Source of the DNA: Nemopilema nomurai
Lineage: Eukaryota > Cnidaria > Scyphozoa > Rhizostomeae > Rhizostomatidae
NCBI GenBank assembly: GCA_003864495.1
Contig: ML133450.1
Coordinates: 229,968-293,967, forward strand
Direction: 5' to 3'
DNA: 64,000 nucleotides
A program made the translations under genes and the position numbers. Below, in pieces: positions 32,901 through 44,758 of this stretch (position 1 is its first letter; the number at the start of each line of letters is the position of its first letter). The notes below the pieces were generated by a model that ran no database searches, was not told where the DNA came from, and saw only the letters and a program-made list of their open reading frames with translations.

Positions 32901-35900
32901 AACAGCGACTTTCTAGATGTAATAACCCTGGTAATTATAAGTGCGATTCTTATAGGTTCGTCAATGGTATGGTATACTATGGGATCTCGATGGCATCAGA
33001 CAACCTTGGAGGCAATATGTACAGGGATTTCATACTCACAAGCTTGGTTGAAATTCCGGGAAACTGTCTTGTCATCGTGCTAGGAAACAGGTAGACCATA
33101 TTCCTGTTGCTTCGCTGTTTACTGATCTCACCTCAACCGCAAGTTTTCTATTCACAGGTTTACACGAAAAAGAGACTTGAAGTTTGTCGGCCCGTTTCTC
33201 TATAGCAAGGGCATTTGCAATTCGATACCCACGTGAAAGGAAGCTTTGAAAAGTTGGATTAACTGGGCTACATAATGTTAAGGAACGGGTGTTGACAGAA
33301 ATTTCATAAGAAAATAAACAACTAATAGGTTATACCATTTACCATGCGTTGCAGGTTGTTATCCACTGCCGGGAAGGGAAATCTCAAGATATTCATCTTC
33401 ATATTTTTTGTAAAGACATGCGTAATTGTGTGCAATTAGGTTTCTTTAATTTTGACGTTTCTCCGAAGAAGAATATTGTTTTGAAATTGCTCAGTTTCAA
33501 ACCACTTGGCTGACATGAAGTTTGCAATTTTGTTGGAAATAGGTCGAAATAATGTCATCTTTGTAGCTATTTTGCTTTCTCTACATTTCTATACAAATTC
33601 TGATTCTATGTAGAGAGAAAGAAGGACGCTGATTGTTCGCTAGAAAGCCAATCATGCGCTCTTCTTACAACCATCTAGTGTTTTCGATCTGCAACTGGCC
33701 ATTATTTTGTCAGCTTGTGGCTTTTTGGCATACTCTGAGGATTGTTGGACATACATATGCGGTATATAATGTGTGCGCTGTTTCTTTCAAGCCCAAAGCA
33801 TAAGTTCACTGAATTAATGTTAAAAAGGCTCGTTCTTTTTTAAAAAGATTAACTTCTTCAGATTAACTTACCTTGATAGGCTATATATGAAGTAAAATTT
33901 CTGATTTTTACAAATTTACGCAGATGAAGTCCTGGGGCTGTACCATTTGCATGCAATGACATGAAATTAACAGAAAACTTTGTCTCTTGAGACCTCTAGA
34001 ACCCCAAAGGATCCGCCCCTTATTTGGCTTTTGATATATCGCGATCAGATTATTTGTCAATTAAAACCACAAACATTACGTACCAAACAGTCACTAATTT
34101 TGTTAGTGTCCTGAAAATCCCTTTCCATTCATCCTTCGGCTCTGTTCCATTAATGTCAAAGCTATCTAATTGCAGCAGCAATTCCAAGTGTAGAAGTATT
34201 TTTCAGACACTTCATTGATCCTTTAGTTTGTTGAAATTCACATCAGCAGCCATTCTCTTGATTCTTGACTAAAATTTTCAATGTCATTTAGGTGCTCTTA
34301 AACTTCCTATTTGTTAGGTGAAAACGCTTCCCGTCACCCAATGATGCAATATGTTGCACCCCAGAAATAGAGCTTCCTTCAAGGCCTCGATGTACTTTAA
34401 GAACAGGGTCAAGTGTCAGGACTGAGGCCATTTCTCGTCCAAATATCATCCCGAGCTTTTCGTTAACCGTTTTTTGTGTGGCCCTCTTCCGAGCATCAGG
34501 GCAAAGGCAATTGTGCCAATGGGAATGTTTGCTTTTTCCATAATCTGACCAGTCCTCCACTCACTCACCACTAGGTTGCATGTAATCATTAAAAATCACC
34601 TGATCACTTCTGTGCCGTGCAAATGTGCTATAAGTGTTGGTTTTATTTTGATACGAAAGGTATGGAAGAAAGCGAACAACCATTTGGGCAATGATAGTTG
34701 GTGCTCTGGCATGCGGAAGCGTTGCATTCATTCCCAGTGATACTGGCTTACCAGGTAACAGCTTTTATTCTTAGAATTTGTGCGTAAACTCCACCCTCCA
34801 AAGCATCCTCGAGACTGGGTAGCGCAAATTGTTGGAAAGATTATTCCCTGGTTTGAGATCTCACGACTACGTTTTTCCCTTTTCGACTACATTTTATTTT
34901 GTTGCGTCTTTTCAATAGGCCACGTTTGGTCACGGGTGGTGCTTGGAATGATGGGTAAACTTTGCATCACACTGTCTTTCAACGAGCTTTACCTCTGGTC
35001 GGTTGAACTTCACCCCACTGTTGTCAGGTGAGTATGAACGCAGCATCATAATTTGCTGAGTGCCAGACGTATTTTAACAGAGATTTTCCAGTCATCAACA
35101 TTTGGCCTATGGTCCGCAAAGGTGTTATGATTTACTGTATTCGGCTACCAGCAGACAGCATTAATAAGCACCTATCCACTATGTTAGAGAATGTTATTGA
35201 TTATGCTTCAACATTCCATAATATCATATTACAGGTCACAAGGAATGGGGGTATTGCAAGTAACAAGCAGGCTAGGAGCTGCCTCTGCCCCGTGGGTTGC
35301 ACAATGGTTGCGCCATTTTCACGCCTCGCTTCCATTTCTCCTGATGGGAGGATTGACCGCCATCGCAGCGTTCTTGTGCTTAATATTGATGGAGACAAAA
35401 GGAATGCAGACAGCCGAGGTGCTGGAGAAACAAAAAGGAAACAAAGGTAAGAAGCGACTTGTGCAGTTAAGGTTGTTGGCAACCAGCTAGTCAATATTAC
35501 ACGGTGTAATTCGGACCTTTTCGATTGGCAATGTGCCAAGACCACTTTAAGGCCGTACTTTATTTGTGCATCTAAGACATTGACAAACAGAAAATTATTT
35601 GCGTGTGCACTGCAGATATGGACACATGTCCTTGCAGACATGTGAAATTAGGCCTAAATATGGTCTTAGAAGTATGTTACAAAGCGCTGCTCTTGCGTAA
35701 AATAGCATATTCGAAATCACCTGGAGGTGCTTGAGGGGCTATGCAAAGCTGGTAAGGCAATAAAAGCTGGTGAAGCAATAAATGCTGCCTTGCAAAATCA
35801 GTTATAAGAAAAATGTTATACAACTGAGCAGATGCTGTTGAAGAAGAGAAAGTCAATCATACATAGATGCAAGGAAATAGAATACTCAACATATATTTTA

Positions 35901-37197
35901 TTTCCGTTTGAATGCCTATCAATAACAAAAAGATTAGCCCCATCAGCTCGCTCAAATCCAACGGATCTTGCCCTTCATTTTTGAAATGTTCACTCATTTT
36001 CTTTTACCAATGGTTCAAAGGGATAAATTCCGTTCTCTAAACCTTGAAAACATTTTTGCATCAATTTACTGTTGTAAAATGTTACTAACGATTCCCAGGA
36101 CCTTTCAAAAGGCAGATAATGGCCAGTAAATGGTGCGACGAAAATCGGTTAAATCTTTCCTTCTTTTCTTTCGATGAAATCGTCCCGGCAGCTAAATAAC
36201 TTGCATGCTAACAACGGCACAATAATTAACGCGTGACGTAGGCATAATCTTTTTCAAGAACTGTCCCAGAGGTTTTTCAAAACGTATATATCTCCTATGA
36301 ACACCTCAAAACGACTAAGAGCAAAATCTTTCACAAGCATCTTGCCCTTAAAACGGTGCATGCCTAAACTGCTTTCTCTTGCTGCTACTTTTCCATAATT
36401 CTTACTCTCCTGGATGAGGTACGGGGCTCAAATATATACTGAACTAAAAACAATAGACATACGTAAATGAAACGGTAAAAGGAAGTAATCTACTTAGTGA
36501 CGAGCGGGGTGGGGTAGCGTGATATCTGGGTTGTTATGGCTATCTACTTATCATGCTGATAATTGACGTATTTATGAAGTTACTCATAATAATAAAAGAT
36601 TATCCTAATACACGTGATAGAAAAATGCTGAACGGGAAAGGAAAATTACAGATTAACAAGAGTGATTAGGTAAGGAAAATCAAACGAATGGACTTTGGAG
36701 AAAGGCCTAAAATTAGAAGTATTACACTGTACTGTTTAAAATAGCAACTTAAGCAATCAACTAACCGTTTGGGCTTCTCTAACAGAGGTAGTAGGTAGAC
36801 TTCTTTGGAACACCTTTGCTTCTGATGCTGTCTAACTAAATTATCGACTCTTATCTATTTCAATGTCTTTCAACGAGTGGACGATAGTCAGTTTACTTTT
36901 TTCAAAACAAAATGTAGCCTCCCCTTAAAGTACAGTACTTTGTCAAGTGGATTGCAATTCTACAGTTTGCAAGTATGTCAACGGTAGACAGTTTCGTAAT
37001 AACTCATATTTATGAACTGTTAACAATGTTTTTAACTACAAGTAGTCTTAGTTCTTAATCAATTCTCTATACCGTTTTCGAAGGGTTTCTTATTTGAATA
37101 TCAAGTTCATTGCCAAGACTGCATTGTGAAACTTTTTCTTACTATTGCAGAAAAAGATTTGGTAGAGATGGACCTAGTCAAAGGGGTTGCTGCCTGA
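26919..37197 (+). CDS. SLC22-family (organic cation/anion/carnitine-type) transporter
   Basis: Nine exons: 26919-27251, 30669-30772, 31133-31456, 32287-32496, 32956-33090, 34660-34754, 34919-35027, 35235-35446 and 37151-37197. Phases close throughout (0,2,2,2,2,1,2,1), giving 522 residues, normal for SLC22. Features are the N-terminal EFLQHVGEFGRMQ start of TM1, a Cys-containing extracellular loop with N-glycosylation sites N73 and N94, SIVTEWDLICDKK before TM2, the MFS motif SDRYGRKK (~144-151), the PESVRWL signature (~257-263), WFVNGMVYYG in TM7, LVEIPGNCLVIVLGNRYGRK in the second half and SVELHPTVVRSQGMGV late. It is a plasma-membrane 12-TM facilitator for organic ions by family; substrate class cannot be read from the sequence. 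An in-frame ATG at 26850 could add 23 residues; 26919 was chosen because family N-termini begin close to the VGEFG motif. Confidence 0.93.
27252..30668 (+). other. Intron 1 of the SLC22 gene
   Basis: A 3.4-kb phase-0 intron, AT-rich, with donor GAG|GTATAG and acceptor TGTTTCAG|TG. Short open frames inside (for example 27997-28266, 30025-30318 and 30366-30602) show no recognisable domain. I see no RNA gene or clear repeat. Confidence 0.5.
33091..34659 (+). other. Intron 5 of the SLC22 gene
   Basis: A 1.57-kb phase-2 intron. It holds no supportable gene. Open frames at 34024-34218 and on the minus strand at 34288-34560 have no family signature. Confidence 0.5.
35447..37150 (+). other. Intron 8 of the SLC22 gene
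   Basis: A 1.7-kb phase-1 intron between the last large exon and a 47-bp terminal exon that encodes only KDLVEMDLVKGVAA and the stop. If intron 8 were retained, the frame would instead end with a short tail at about 35490. I see no other element in it. Confidence 0.5.
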
Positions 37198-37431
37198 AAC
37201 GAGATGAATGACGTCATCTTCGACTTTGAAGTTCGGTTCTAAAGAGACCATAAAAACCCATAATCACGTGTATATGGGAATTTTCAGATTGTTGACTCAA
37301 TCACTTCATGTTTTTGTGCTATCATTATTGTTTGCTTAATCATTTCTGTGATGATTTTGCCCACGTGAGTGTAAGAGGCACGATGAAAAATAGATTGAAT
37401 GATTTGCGGTATATTGAATGTAATTCCATGT

Positions 37432-38015
37432 CTATCGGCTGTCCTTCGATCGGCTGTCCTTCGATCGGCTGTTCTTCGATCGGCTGTTCTTCGATCGACT
37501 GTCCTTCGATCGGCTGTCCTTCGATCGGCTGTCCTTCGATCGGCTGTCCTTCGATCGGCTGTCCTTCGATCGGCTGTCCTTCGATCGGCTGTCCTTCGAT
37601 CGGCTGTCCTTCGATCGACTGTCCTTCGATCGACTGTCCTTCGATCGGCTGTCCTTCGATCGGCTGTCCTTCGATCGGCTGTCCTTCGATCGGCTGTCCT
37701 TCGATCGGCTGTTCTTCGATCGGCTGTCCTTCGATCGGCTGTCCTTCGATCGGCTGTCCTTCGATCGACTGTCCTTCGATCGGCTGTCCTTCGATCGACT
37801 GTCCTTCGATCGACTGTCCTTCGATCGACTGTCCTTCGATCGGCTGTCCTTCGATCGTCTGCCCTTCGGTCGGCTGTCCTTCGATCGGCTGTCCTTCGAT
37901 CGGCTGTCCTTCGATCGGCTGTCCTTCGATCGGCTGTCCTTCGATCGGCTGTTCTTCGATCGACTGTCCTTCGATCGACTGTCCTTCGATCGGCTGTTCT
38001 TCGATCGTCTGTCCT
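37432..38015. repeat. 15-bp minisatellite, ~39 units
   Basis: The unit TCGGCTGTCCTTCGA is repeated in perfect 15-bp register, and every 60-base line repeats four units without an indel. Variation is limited to a few substitutions (CGGCT/CGACT/CGTCT; GTCC/GTTC/GCCC). Because 15 is a multiple of three, frames on both strands stay open, giving apparent repeat proteins (SIGCP, VLRSA, PIEGQ and SKDSR units). I regard these as artefacts. Each junction forms the palindrome CGATCG and carries several CpGs. It begins 234 bp past the SLC22 stop, and the next AATAAA is at 38294, so it may lie in that gene's 3' UTR. Confidence 0.95.
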
Positions 38016-38293
38016 CGACAGTTAAGACCACATCGCATGCACCACTATTCAACTTAGAAAACAAGAATGCTAAAGTTCAAAATATTGTTATATGTAAGTT
38101 AAGCCAGTCTAGGCTTTCGATTTCGTTTGCACATCGCGCATGTCATAAGATGGCATCAAAGAAATGCCATTAATACCTGAAGGTTGGCATTTCCCAGCTA
38201 TCATTTGTAAAAACAGAATGCTCAAATAGATCAGTTGAAAATAGATCTTCTGAAAGAGTCTTCACCACGCCTTCAAGCAGCTGAGTCATCAAC

Positions 38294-38299
38294 AATAAA
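38294..38299 (+). terminator. Candidate polyadenylation signal for the SLC22 gene
   Basis: This is the first AATAAA after the SLC22 stop codon that I can find, about 1.1 kb downstream and beyond the minisatellite. A weaker variant hexamer could be used earlier. Confidence 0.3.
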
Positions 38300-38874
38300 G
38301 TTGGTAAAACAGTGGTAATATTGGGAGCAGTGAATTTCTCTCTTTACTTGAGACCTTTCTGCTTATGCAAACCAATATCGTCTATCGTGTTGTTTGAAAC
38401 ATCAAGCAGCAGTAGCGTAAAGGTGTAGGTGACATTGTTTGCAGTGGTCGATGCTTTTGATACGAAAAAACTTCTCCAAACGAAAAAATGATTGGATATG
38501 GATTTTAGCAAGATGTCATAGGGGATTTTGTTTCCCTTGTAACGCTTAAAAATGAGTCTGCTTGGAAGTCAAAGATGGTGGGTATTTCAATTTAATAGTT
38601 AAGTCCTGTAAGGCAGTAAAACAAAATAGACCCATCCTGCCAGCTTCTAGGTGGAAATATTGAAGAAGGCTCCTAACGTTTCAAAAACGCACATATTGTA
38701 ACTATGGTGACATTTACCTAGAGAAAAGGAAAGCATCGAGAGACTAAATCCTACGCTTTGTCGAAACGCAACGCATCAAGAGGCCTAACAGCCACGTTAA
38801 TAACCCTGCTACCCTCTTTAATTCAGAACCAACCATTCAAACGAGTTAATGATGCTTTGTATCCAGTTCCAGTA

Positions 38875-38931
38875 TTTTAATTATGTTAAGCCTATTATGT
38901 TTAACCTATTTTAATTATGTTTAACCTATTC
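38875..38931. repeat. Short imperfect tandem duplication
   Basis: ATTTTAATTATGTT..AACCTATT-like sequence occurs about twice in direct orientation. It is low complexity and probably of no functional consequence. Confidence 0.4.
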
Positions 38932-41900
38932 TGTTTGGCAAGACATTTTGAATACATGAACATGTGCAGCAAATGTACGTTTTCTCATTGCTTGTGTGTT
39001 TCAAAGCATCGGCATTCAACTTTTTTGTGCACACAGCCCAAAAACCCTTAATGCAGATCTTTATGATATGAAATCCTCATTGGCACACCGTTTCATAGTT
39101 AATTAATCAATTCATGTTAAAAAGAACCCTCAAAGAGTATAAGTGCGAGATGATAAAAATATTCCTTGACAACCTTTTTATCGGGATAAATGGAAGAGTA
39201 ACTGAAAAATAAATTTTTAGGGATTAATTTTTCATTAGTCTTATTGGGCATTTTCTCATCCTGGCCCTTAGAGCACATTTGCTTTGCAGAGACAGAACTT
39301 TCGTAAGCATCCGGGCATTACACAAATGATGTCATGTTTTGGCTGATTTGTAATAGTGGTTGTTGCTGTGTTGGACAGAAGGGTGACTGCCTTCGAGAAG
39401 AAATTTCCTGTTTGCATCTTTCGTCAAGTGTCAGTGGGTAAGTTCAAAGTTGAATTTTAACCTACCGTCGAAAAGCTTTTGTTTATAGAGTGGACAGGAT
39501 ATCTGGGCCTAAACCATGAAACCCCACTCCCTGAAGAGCGCTTTCCCAACAATTTAGTGCGTTTGAATTGGAGAAATATTTGACCCATCTCGCTTCATTT
39601 CGCCTACACTATCAAACTTTATTTTCGTTCACAACAATCGTACAAGCTTCAAAAGTATACAATCTCAAAGATTATAGCAGACATGAAAAATTACATAACA
39701 AATGGTAGGATACTCAACGTTGCTAAGTACACTAAAGCAAACCAAGGATGTTTTCGTTCCAAACCTGAAAGAAGAAACGTCAATCAGTGCTCTTATAAAT
39801 GTCATCCTTGGCAATCTGTAGGAATTAATGATTACGGCGAAGTTTTTGGACACAACTCTATGCAAATCCGTTTCAACTTGTTAAAGATGAGCCCAAATTA
39901 GCTCAAAATTTCTCAGAACACACCAAGCCGAATCTTGCGCATTTCCTTTTATTGAACGTGACATGATAACTGAGTACATTTTACTGTTCAAAGTTTACAT
40001 TGTAAATTTCTATCTCCATGTACTCAATTGGATATTTCCCATTGTCAAAGAAAAGCACATAACGCATCTTTTGGAATGTTACCGTTTACTGAAAATTTTG
40101 ATTTTTCAGCATAGGGGATTCACTCTCCTGGACTAGTTTATCTACTGAGAGAGCCCCTCTGTTTAAAAATTCCCCACATACAGGTTTCATATGTTCTCTT
40201 GTGTAGTTTAAGTGTTGTATAATGTTTTTATTTAAATTTGTATATTGTGTGAATTTTAAATGTGAAGCAAACTGAAACTGAAGAAATACAGTAATGGAAG
40301 CACTACTAAAATTATGGCGCTTTTATGTTGTTAGATCAAAATGAATAAACTTTGAACCAAATATTGATATGTCTGAAAATATACACATGCCTTAGTCTGT
40401 TTAAAACAGGTGTAAGTGCCTGAAAAATCTTCCTAAAACAAAACTTTTCCAGTTCCAAAACATCATCAATCATTTAATTAAAGAAAGCATTAGATTCAGA
40501 CCAAATGCCAAACTCCTAATAATCTTCTGTGAAATCAATGCATTGGATTTTAAAAGTTTATAATCATGGTAGTACTCAGTGCCAGTTACTTTTCCAAAAT
40601 GGCCCTGAAACCAGCGTGACAAAATTTTGACTCAATAATGCAACTCATCTTGAACTATGCATTATGAAGCAATATCTCTTGTCTGAACATAAAGGAGTTG
40701 TTGGCACAACTTATTTGTCATAACATTATTAATAGGTTATTATAGCATGAAGAAGTAACACAGCTAGATGGATAGCTCCTGGTAAAGGGTGACTGTGAAA
40801 TTCAAATGCTGGAATTTTTCTAACAATGTGGAACTGCCTTGTGGCCCAATGGTAAGCTGATGTGGCAGTCTGATTGCCCTTTCGCAATCTAAAAATTTAG
40901 AGATTCTCATACCAGCAGAGATTCTTGCTTCAACACCAGGCAAATTGCTAATCAAGAAGAAGTTTATTTGTGCTCAAACTTTCTAATGTTCATGAAACAG
41001 TTAATAAATACATCCTAGTCTGTAGCCTAATTACACTAACAACATAACAATAAAATTAATAGTATTACTGCTGCAACAACTTGTCACATGTTGTTGTCAA
41101 TTTCATTTCCAATCAAATTGATCATTAATCTTGGTGAAAAACTGATTTTAATAAACTAATTTTGATAATAAAGACATTGGGTTAAACTACTTGGGTATTG
41201 GTAATGTTCTAGTGTTCCCTCAACTTTGTCTCAAAGCATTTTGAGACTAATGTGGCAACTAAATTTAGACATTTTAAATCTTTCTTGCCTATCAAGATAT
41301 CCAGATAAATTTTTAGCTGCATCAAATTAGGGGCTATCTATTAACTAGGAAATTTCTTAATATGTATGTTGCATAATATGTCATAAACCTTTAATTTGAA
41401 GAAATTTTATGTCTCCATTGCCCGATGTCAAACCACTGGCAAAGCTGTACTTGTGTGGAAACTGTTGGAAATAAGAGCTCTTTCTTTTCAATGAGCATCA
41501 GAGAGAATTGTTCTTGTTGTAAAGCTTAATGACTTGGAGTGTTTTGAATTAGAACTGCTCTTTTCAAAGTTTCTTAAAGCACTGTTTTTGCAATGAATTA
41601 AAGACACATGCTATTGTGCCTGATTTGATCTGATTTTAGTTGACTAGCATCAAAAAGTTACTCAATTTTACCTTACTGCAGGATTCAATCTATGCTAATA
41701 AAAACATTCTGCCTTTTTGTGTTTAGGAAGTTTAGTTTTTGGCAAAGTATCTTTAATCCACAAGGTGTAATTACTTTTGCTGGGTCAGTAAGAGCAGTAC
41801 TGATCTTTCTGCAAATTTCTGTTTGAATCATTTCCTTTCCCGTGCATTTGGACCACAAGTGAAAACAATGAATTTGGTGAACTGTAGGATTGGCTGAATG

Positions 41901-42140
41901 CATCCATCCATAATTGTTGTTTTTGGTGTTTATGATAAGATCTATGAGCAGAACAAATTATTCATGTTAATATTATGATTCAATTTTCTCACATTCTAAT
42001 CCATTATGTTATCAATGTGTCTTATATTCTTTAATCTATACATAAAGAGCTGTGAGTAAATTTTAATAGAAAACTTAGCGTTCAATTTTTTGACAAAGTT
42101 CTTAAAGCTGATCAGCTGCAACTTCAAATTACATGGGTAA

Positions 42141-42182
42141 TTGTTATTGTTATTGTTATTGTTATTGTTATTGTTATTGTTT
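42141..42182. repeat. (TTGTTA)n hexanucleotide microsatellite
   Basis: About seven uninterrupted TTGTTA units lie some 290 bp upstream of the second RING coding exon. Confidence 0.95.
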
Positions 42183-42476
42183 AGAATTATTGCAATATGC
42201 GAACCTGTGTTTTTGCTTCAGACCAGATGTTCTTTTATGATGCAATACAGCAGCCTTACTTGAAGCAAGAATAACTCAATGCTGACATTACGAAATACAT
42301 CTTGTGATGCTTCATAACCAATATGTTAAAATGCTTGATTAGCAATGATTGCCATTTTTCCTGTTATATGTTTACCATAAATTGCAAACAATAACAGTGT
42401 GCGCAAGATCTTTAGAAGCTTTGAAGTTCACTGCCAAAAGTCTGAAATTATGTTTTATTGTTTTCACACAGTTGCT

Positions 42477-44306
42477 ATGGATTCTCATTTCATCACTTCC
42501 CTGACATGTCCAATATGTCTGGAGCTGGCAGAGAATGCATTGGAAACGAGCTGTTGTCATCAAGTGTTTTGTGAGGGTTGTATATACCCTGTTCCTCGCA
42601 AATGCTGCCCAAAGTGCCGCCAACCATTCGAATTGCAGGTATCCTACATCACTCGTCAGCTGGTAAGCACAATGCCATGTGACTGCATTTATCCAGGCTG
42701 CAGCGTGAGAATGGCACAGTCAGAACTGCAGCAGCACCAAAAGGTATGCATGTACCGCCTTTACAAATGTCCTGCAGCCAATTGCGTGTATGAAGGCATT
42801 AGAGATAACTTTGCAGTTCATATTGCAAGACAACACCAGGAAAGCCTGGTGCGGAATGCCGAGTTGGTCCTAACTAAATCCAGACAAGAGTTGGATGGGG
42901 AAACAAATCTAAACTCAGACCGCATTTCCACAAGAGTGAATTCCAAAGGAAATATGTGCCGGCTTGGCTCAAGTGGCAAGTATTACTGTGGACAAACCTT
43001 AGATGGGCCCCGGTAAGTACAAGTCTTTTGATAATGTGTGAAAAGTGTTGCTGATGAATAAGTCATATTCTATGTTCTTTCATTTATTCTTTGTTGGTCC
43101 TTACTTCGTTAAACTTTTGGGTATTTACAAAAGGCATTCAAGTTTAGGCAAGTAAGAGCAAGCCTTTCTTTCTAGAGCGAAGGGTATTTACAGAGTCTTT
43201 ATAGCACAGGAATTGCAGAAAAAAGGGGGATAAATCTACCATGAAATTACTTGAAATGAGACCTTTGTCTATTTTTTGATGTGCATTAAAAAAGCATCCC
43301 TATTGTCGATTTATCACAAAGCAAATAACTAAAGTGATGATGCTATATGCCTCAGCATCGATATGTTTCATGAATGTTTTTTCTCAAATAACATCTTTGT
43401 TGTGCCTAGTCAACTTGACAGTAAAAGCTTTTTTTCTTCAATGCACATTGCCAGTGGTGAAGTGTCTACTTGTTATTTTATAGCTTTCTTATTTACTGAT
43501 TGTTATTATTTACAATAGTTAGAAATAGCGGAACCTGTTTTTTGCATACCTAAAGTAATTTTTCGTCCGATACTCCTCAAAGTATGCAAACGTCGGAAGA
43601 TAACCTAAAGCTGACACAATAAATAGCTATTTGCGGATCGAAAATACTATAGGTCGATAAGCAGAGCGCGTGATTGGTTGTAATTGACCAATCACTACCA
43701 CTCAGCATCTAACTTTTAGAAGAGCCCAAGGGAGAAGACTAATTCTTTCTTTCTACAACGAATAAAGTTTATCATAGAAATGTAGACAGATTTAAAACAT
43801 CTAGGAGAAACGAAAACCTAGCTTGTCCAACTATGCGAAAATTGTCGTTACTGTATGTTATAGCGCAATCTGGATTTTCTCATTATTCTATTACTTTGAA
43901 CTAGATAGGTTTAATGATGGTGTCATATCCTAAAATGTGCACTTTGGTCTGGACTTTGGTCACAGGTGCAATGATTGGAACACCAACTTTTCATGATTTT
44001 TTCGAATTCATGAACAGGTGCAGTTGCTGTAATGGAAGCTGTGGACCAACCAATGGCTGCAACTGCAGCTCCTGCATGAAGCTGGACGTGATAGCAAGGA
44101 AGTTACCCAAAAATTGGTTCGTAAACAGTGAGGGAGCAGTAAGTAGGATAAGCACTGAGACAGGAAACATGTATTGTGGAAGAAAGGTGATGGACTCTGA
44201 CAGACATTGCGACGGATATTGTGGTCCTACAAATGGACCGAACTGCATGGCTTGTAAGAATTTAAAGACTTTACTTCCATTGCGCTACCAATCTGTTTGG
44301 ATGTAA
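42477..44306 (+). CDS. RING-TRAF zinc finger-Cys-rich protein, paralogue of the SH2-RING gene
   Basis: Two exons as modelled: 42477-43012 and 44018-44306, a phase-2 intron, 274 residues. The RING (C11-x2-C14, ETSCCHQVFCEGC, then CPKC) is followed by TRAF-type fingers (CIYPGC...HQKVC and CPAANC...H.ARQH) and two Cys-rich units (GKYYCG..., CGPTNGCNCSSC; MYCGRKV, CGPTNGPNCMAC). The domain order, intron position and intron phase match exons 4-5 of the gene at 18173. By family it is a likely E3 ubiquitin ligase. The first modelled exon begins right after a strong 3' splice site (42471) whose phase (1) equals that of the paralogue, so the protein may extend 5' through exons I could not find. The stop overlaps a good donor (GGAT|GTAAGT at 44303), so a further 3' exon is possible, but the paralogue ends at nearly the same residue. 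Confidence 0.8.
43013..44017 (+). other. Intron of the second RING gene
   Basis: A 1.0-kb phase-2 intron, with donor CCCCG|GTAAGT and acceptor GAACAG|GTGC. It contains a perfect 9-bp inverted repeat with two CCAAT boxes (GTGATTGGT / ACCAATCAC, 43670-43695) but no gene. Confidence 0.6.
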
Positions 44307-44752
44307 GTTCACCGTACTCCTAATGCAATGGAAAGACATTTACGGTAAATGTGTATTTAGAATAAGAATTATAACCGTATGCTCTTGTATGTAAGATACT
44401 TTGTATGTTTTATACGTTTTTGAAGAAAAATAACAGTTGAGAGCTTTTTTGTTTTTCTTTGATGCGAACCTTTTACTAATCTGGCTAGACCAGCCGAGAG
44501 TAAGGGACGGAAGCATAGAAAGGATGGCCAAAAAATGTGACGCCCGGATTTCAGTTAGAAATGTACCAGTAACATCAGCAAAGATTCGAGCAACAGAAGA
44601 AACGAAATTCAACTTTGTGAAAGTTAAAACTTTCCTCTTCAGTTTGCTTATGAAGTTGCCAAGAAAGTAGGCATTTGAAAGTGGTAAAGGTTGGAGAGTT
44701 TACAGAAAATTAACAAAGGCGCAAGTAGGCAGCTGGGGCATGCAGTATTCAT

Positions 44753-44758
44753 AATAAA
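44753..44758 (+). terminator. Candidate polyadenylation signal of the second RING gene
   Basis: The first AATAAA after the stop, 447 bp downstream and about 1 kb before the AIP start codon. Confidence 0.45.

Larger units (their letters stand above)
38300..42470. other. Intergenic region before the second RING gene
   Basis: No gene recognised in about 4.2 kb. A candidate orphan exon, LDRRVTAFEKKFPVCIFRQV (39373-39440) followed by a strong donor G|GTAAGT, has no family match by eye. A 39683-39901 open frame likewise shows nothing known. If the second RING gene has upstream exons they should be here, but I find no SH2-like segment. Confidence 0.45.

Noticed and set aside
37308..38064. ORFs of 208-249 codons on both strands in the minisatellite
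   Set aside because: A 15-bp repeat free of stops keeps several frames open at once. The protein would be pure repeat and there is no gene structure around it.
39373..39440. Candidate orphan exon with a strong donor (LDRRVTAFEKKFPVCIFRQV then G|GTAAGT)
   Set aside because: No family match and no in-phase partner exon found. It could not be linked to the RING gene downstream.
40820..40945. Possible tRNA-derived SINE (TGGCCCAATGG resembles an A box)
   Set aside because: I could not find a convincing B box or terminal tail, so the resemblance is too weak to annotate.
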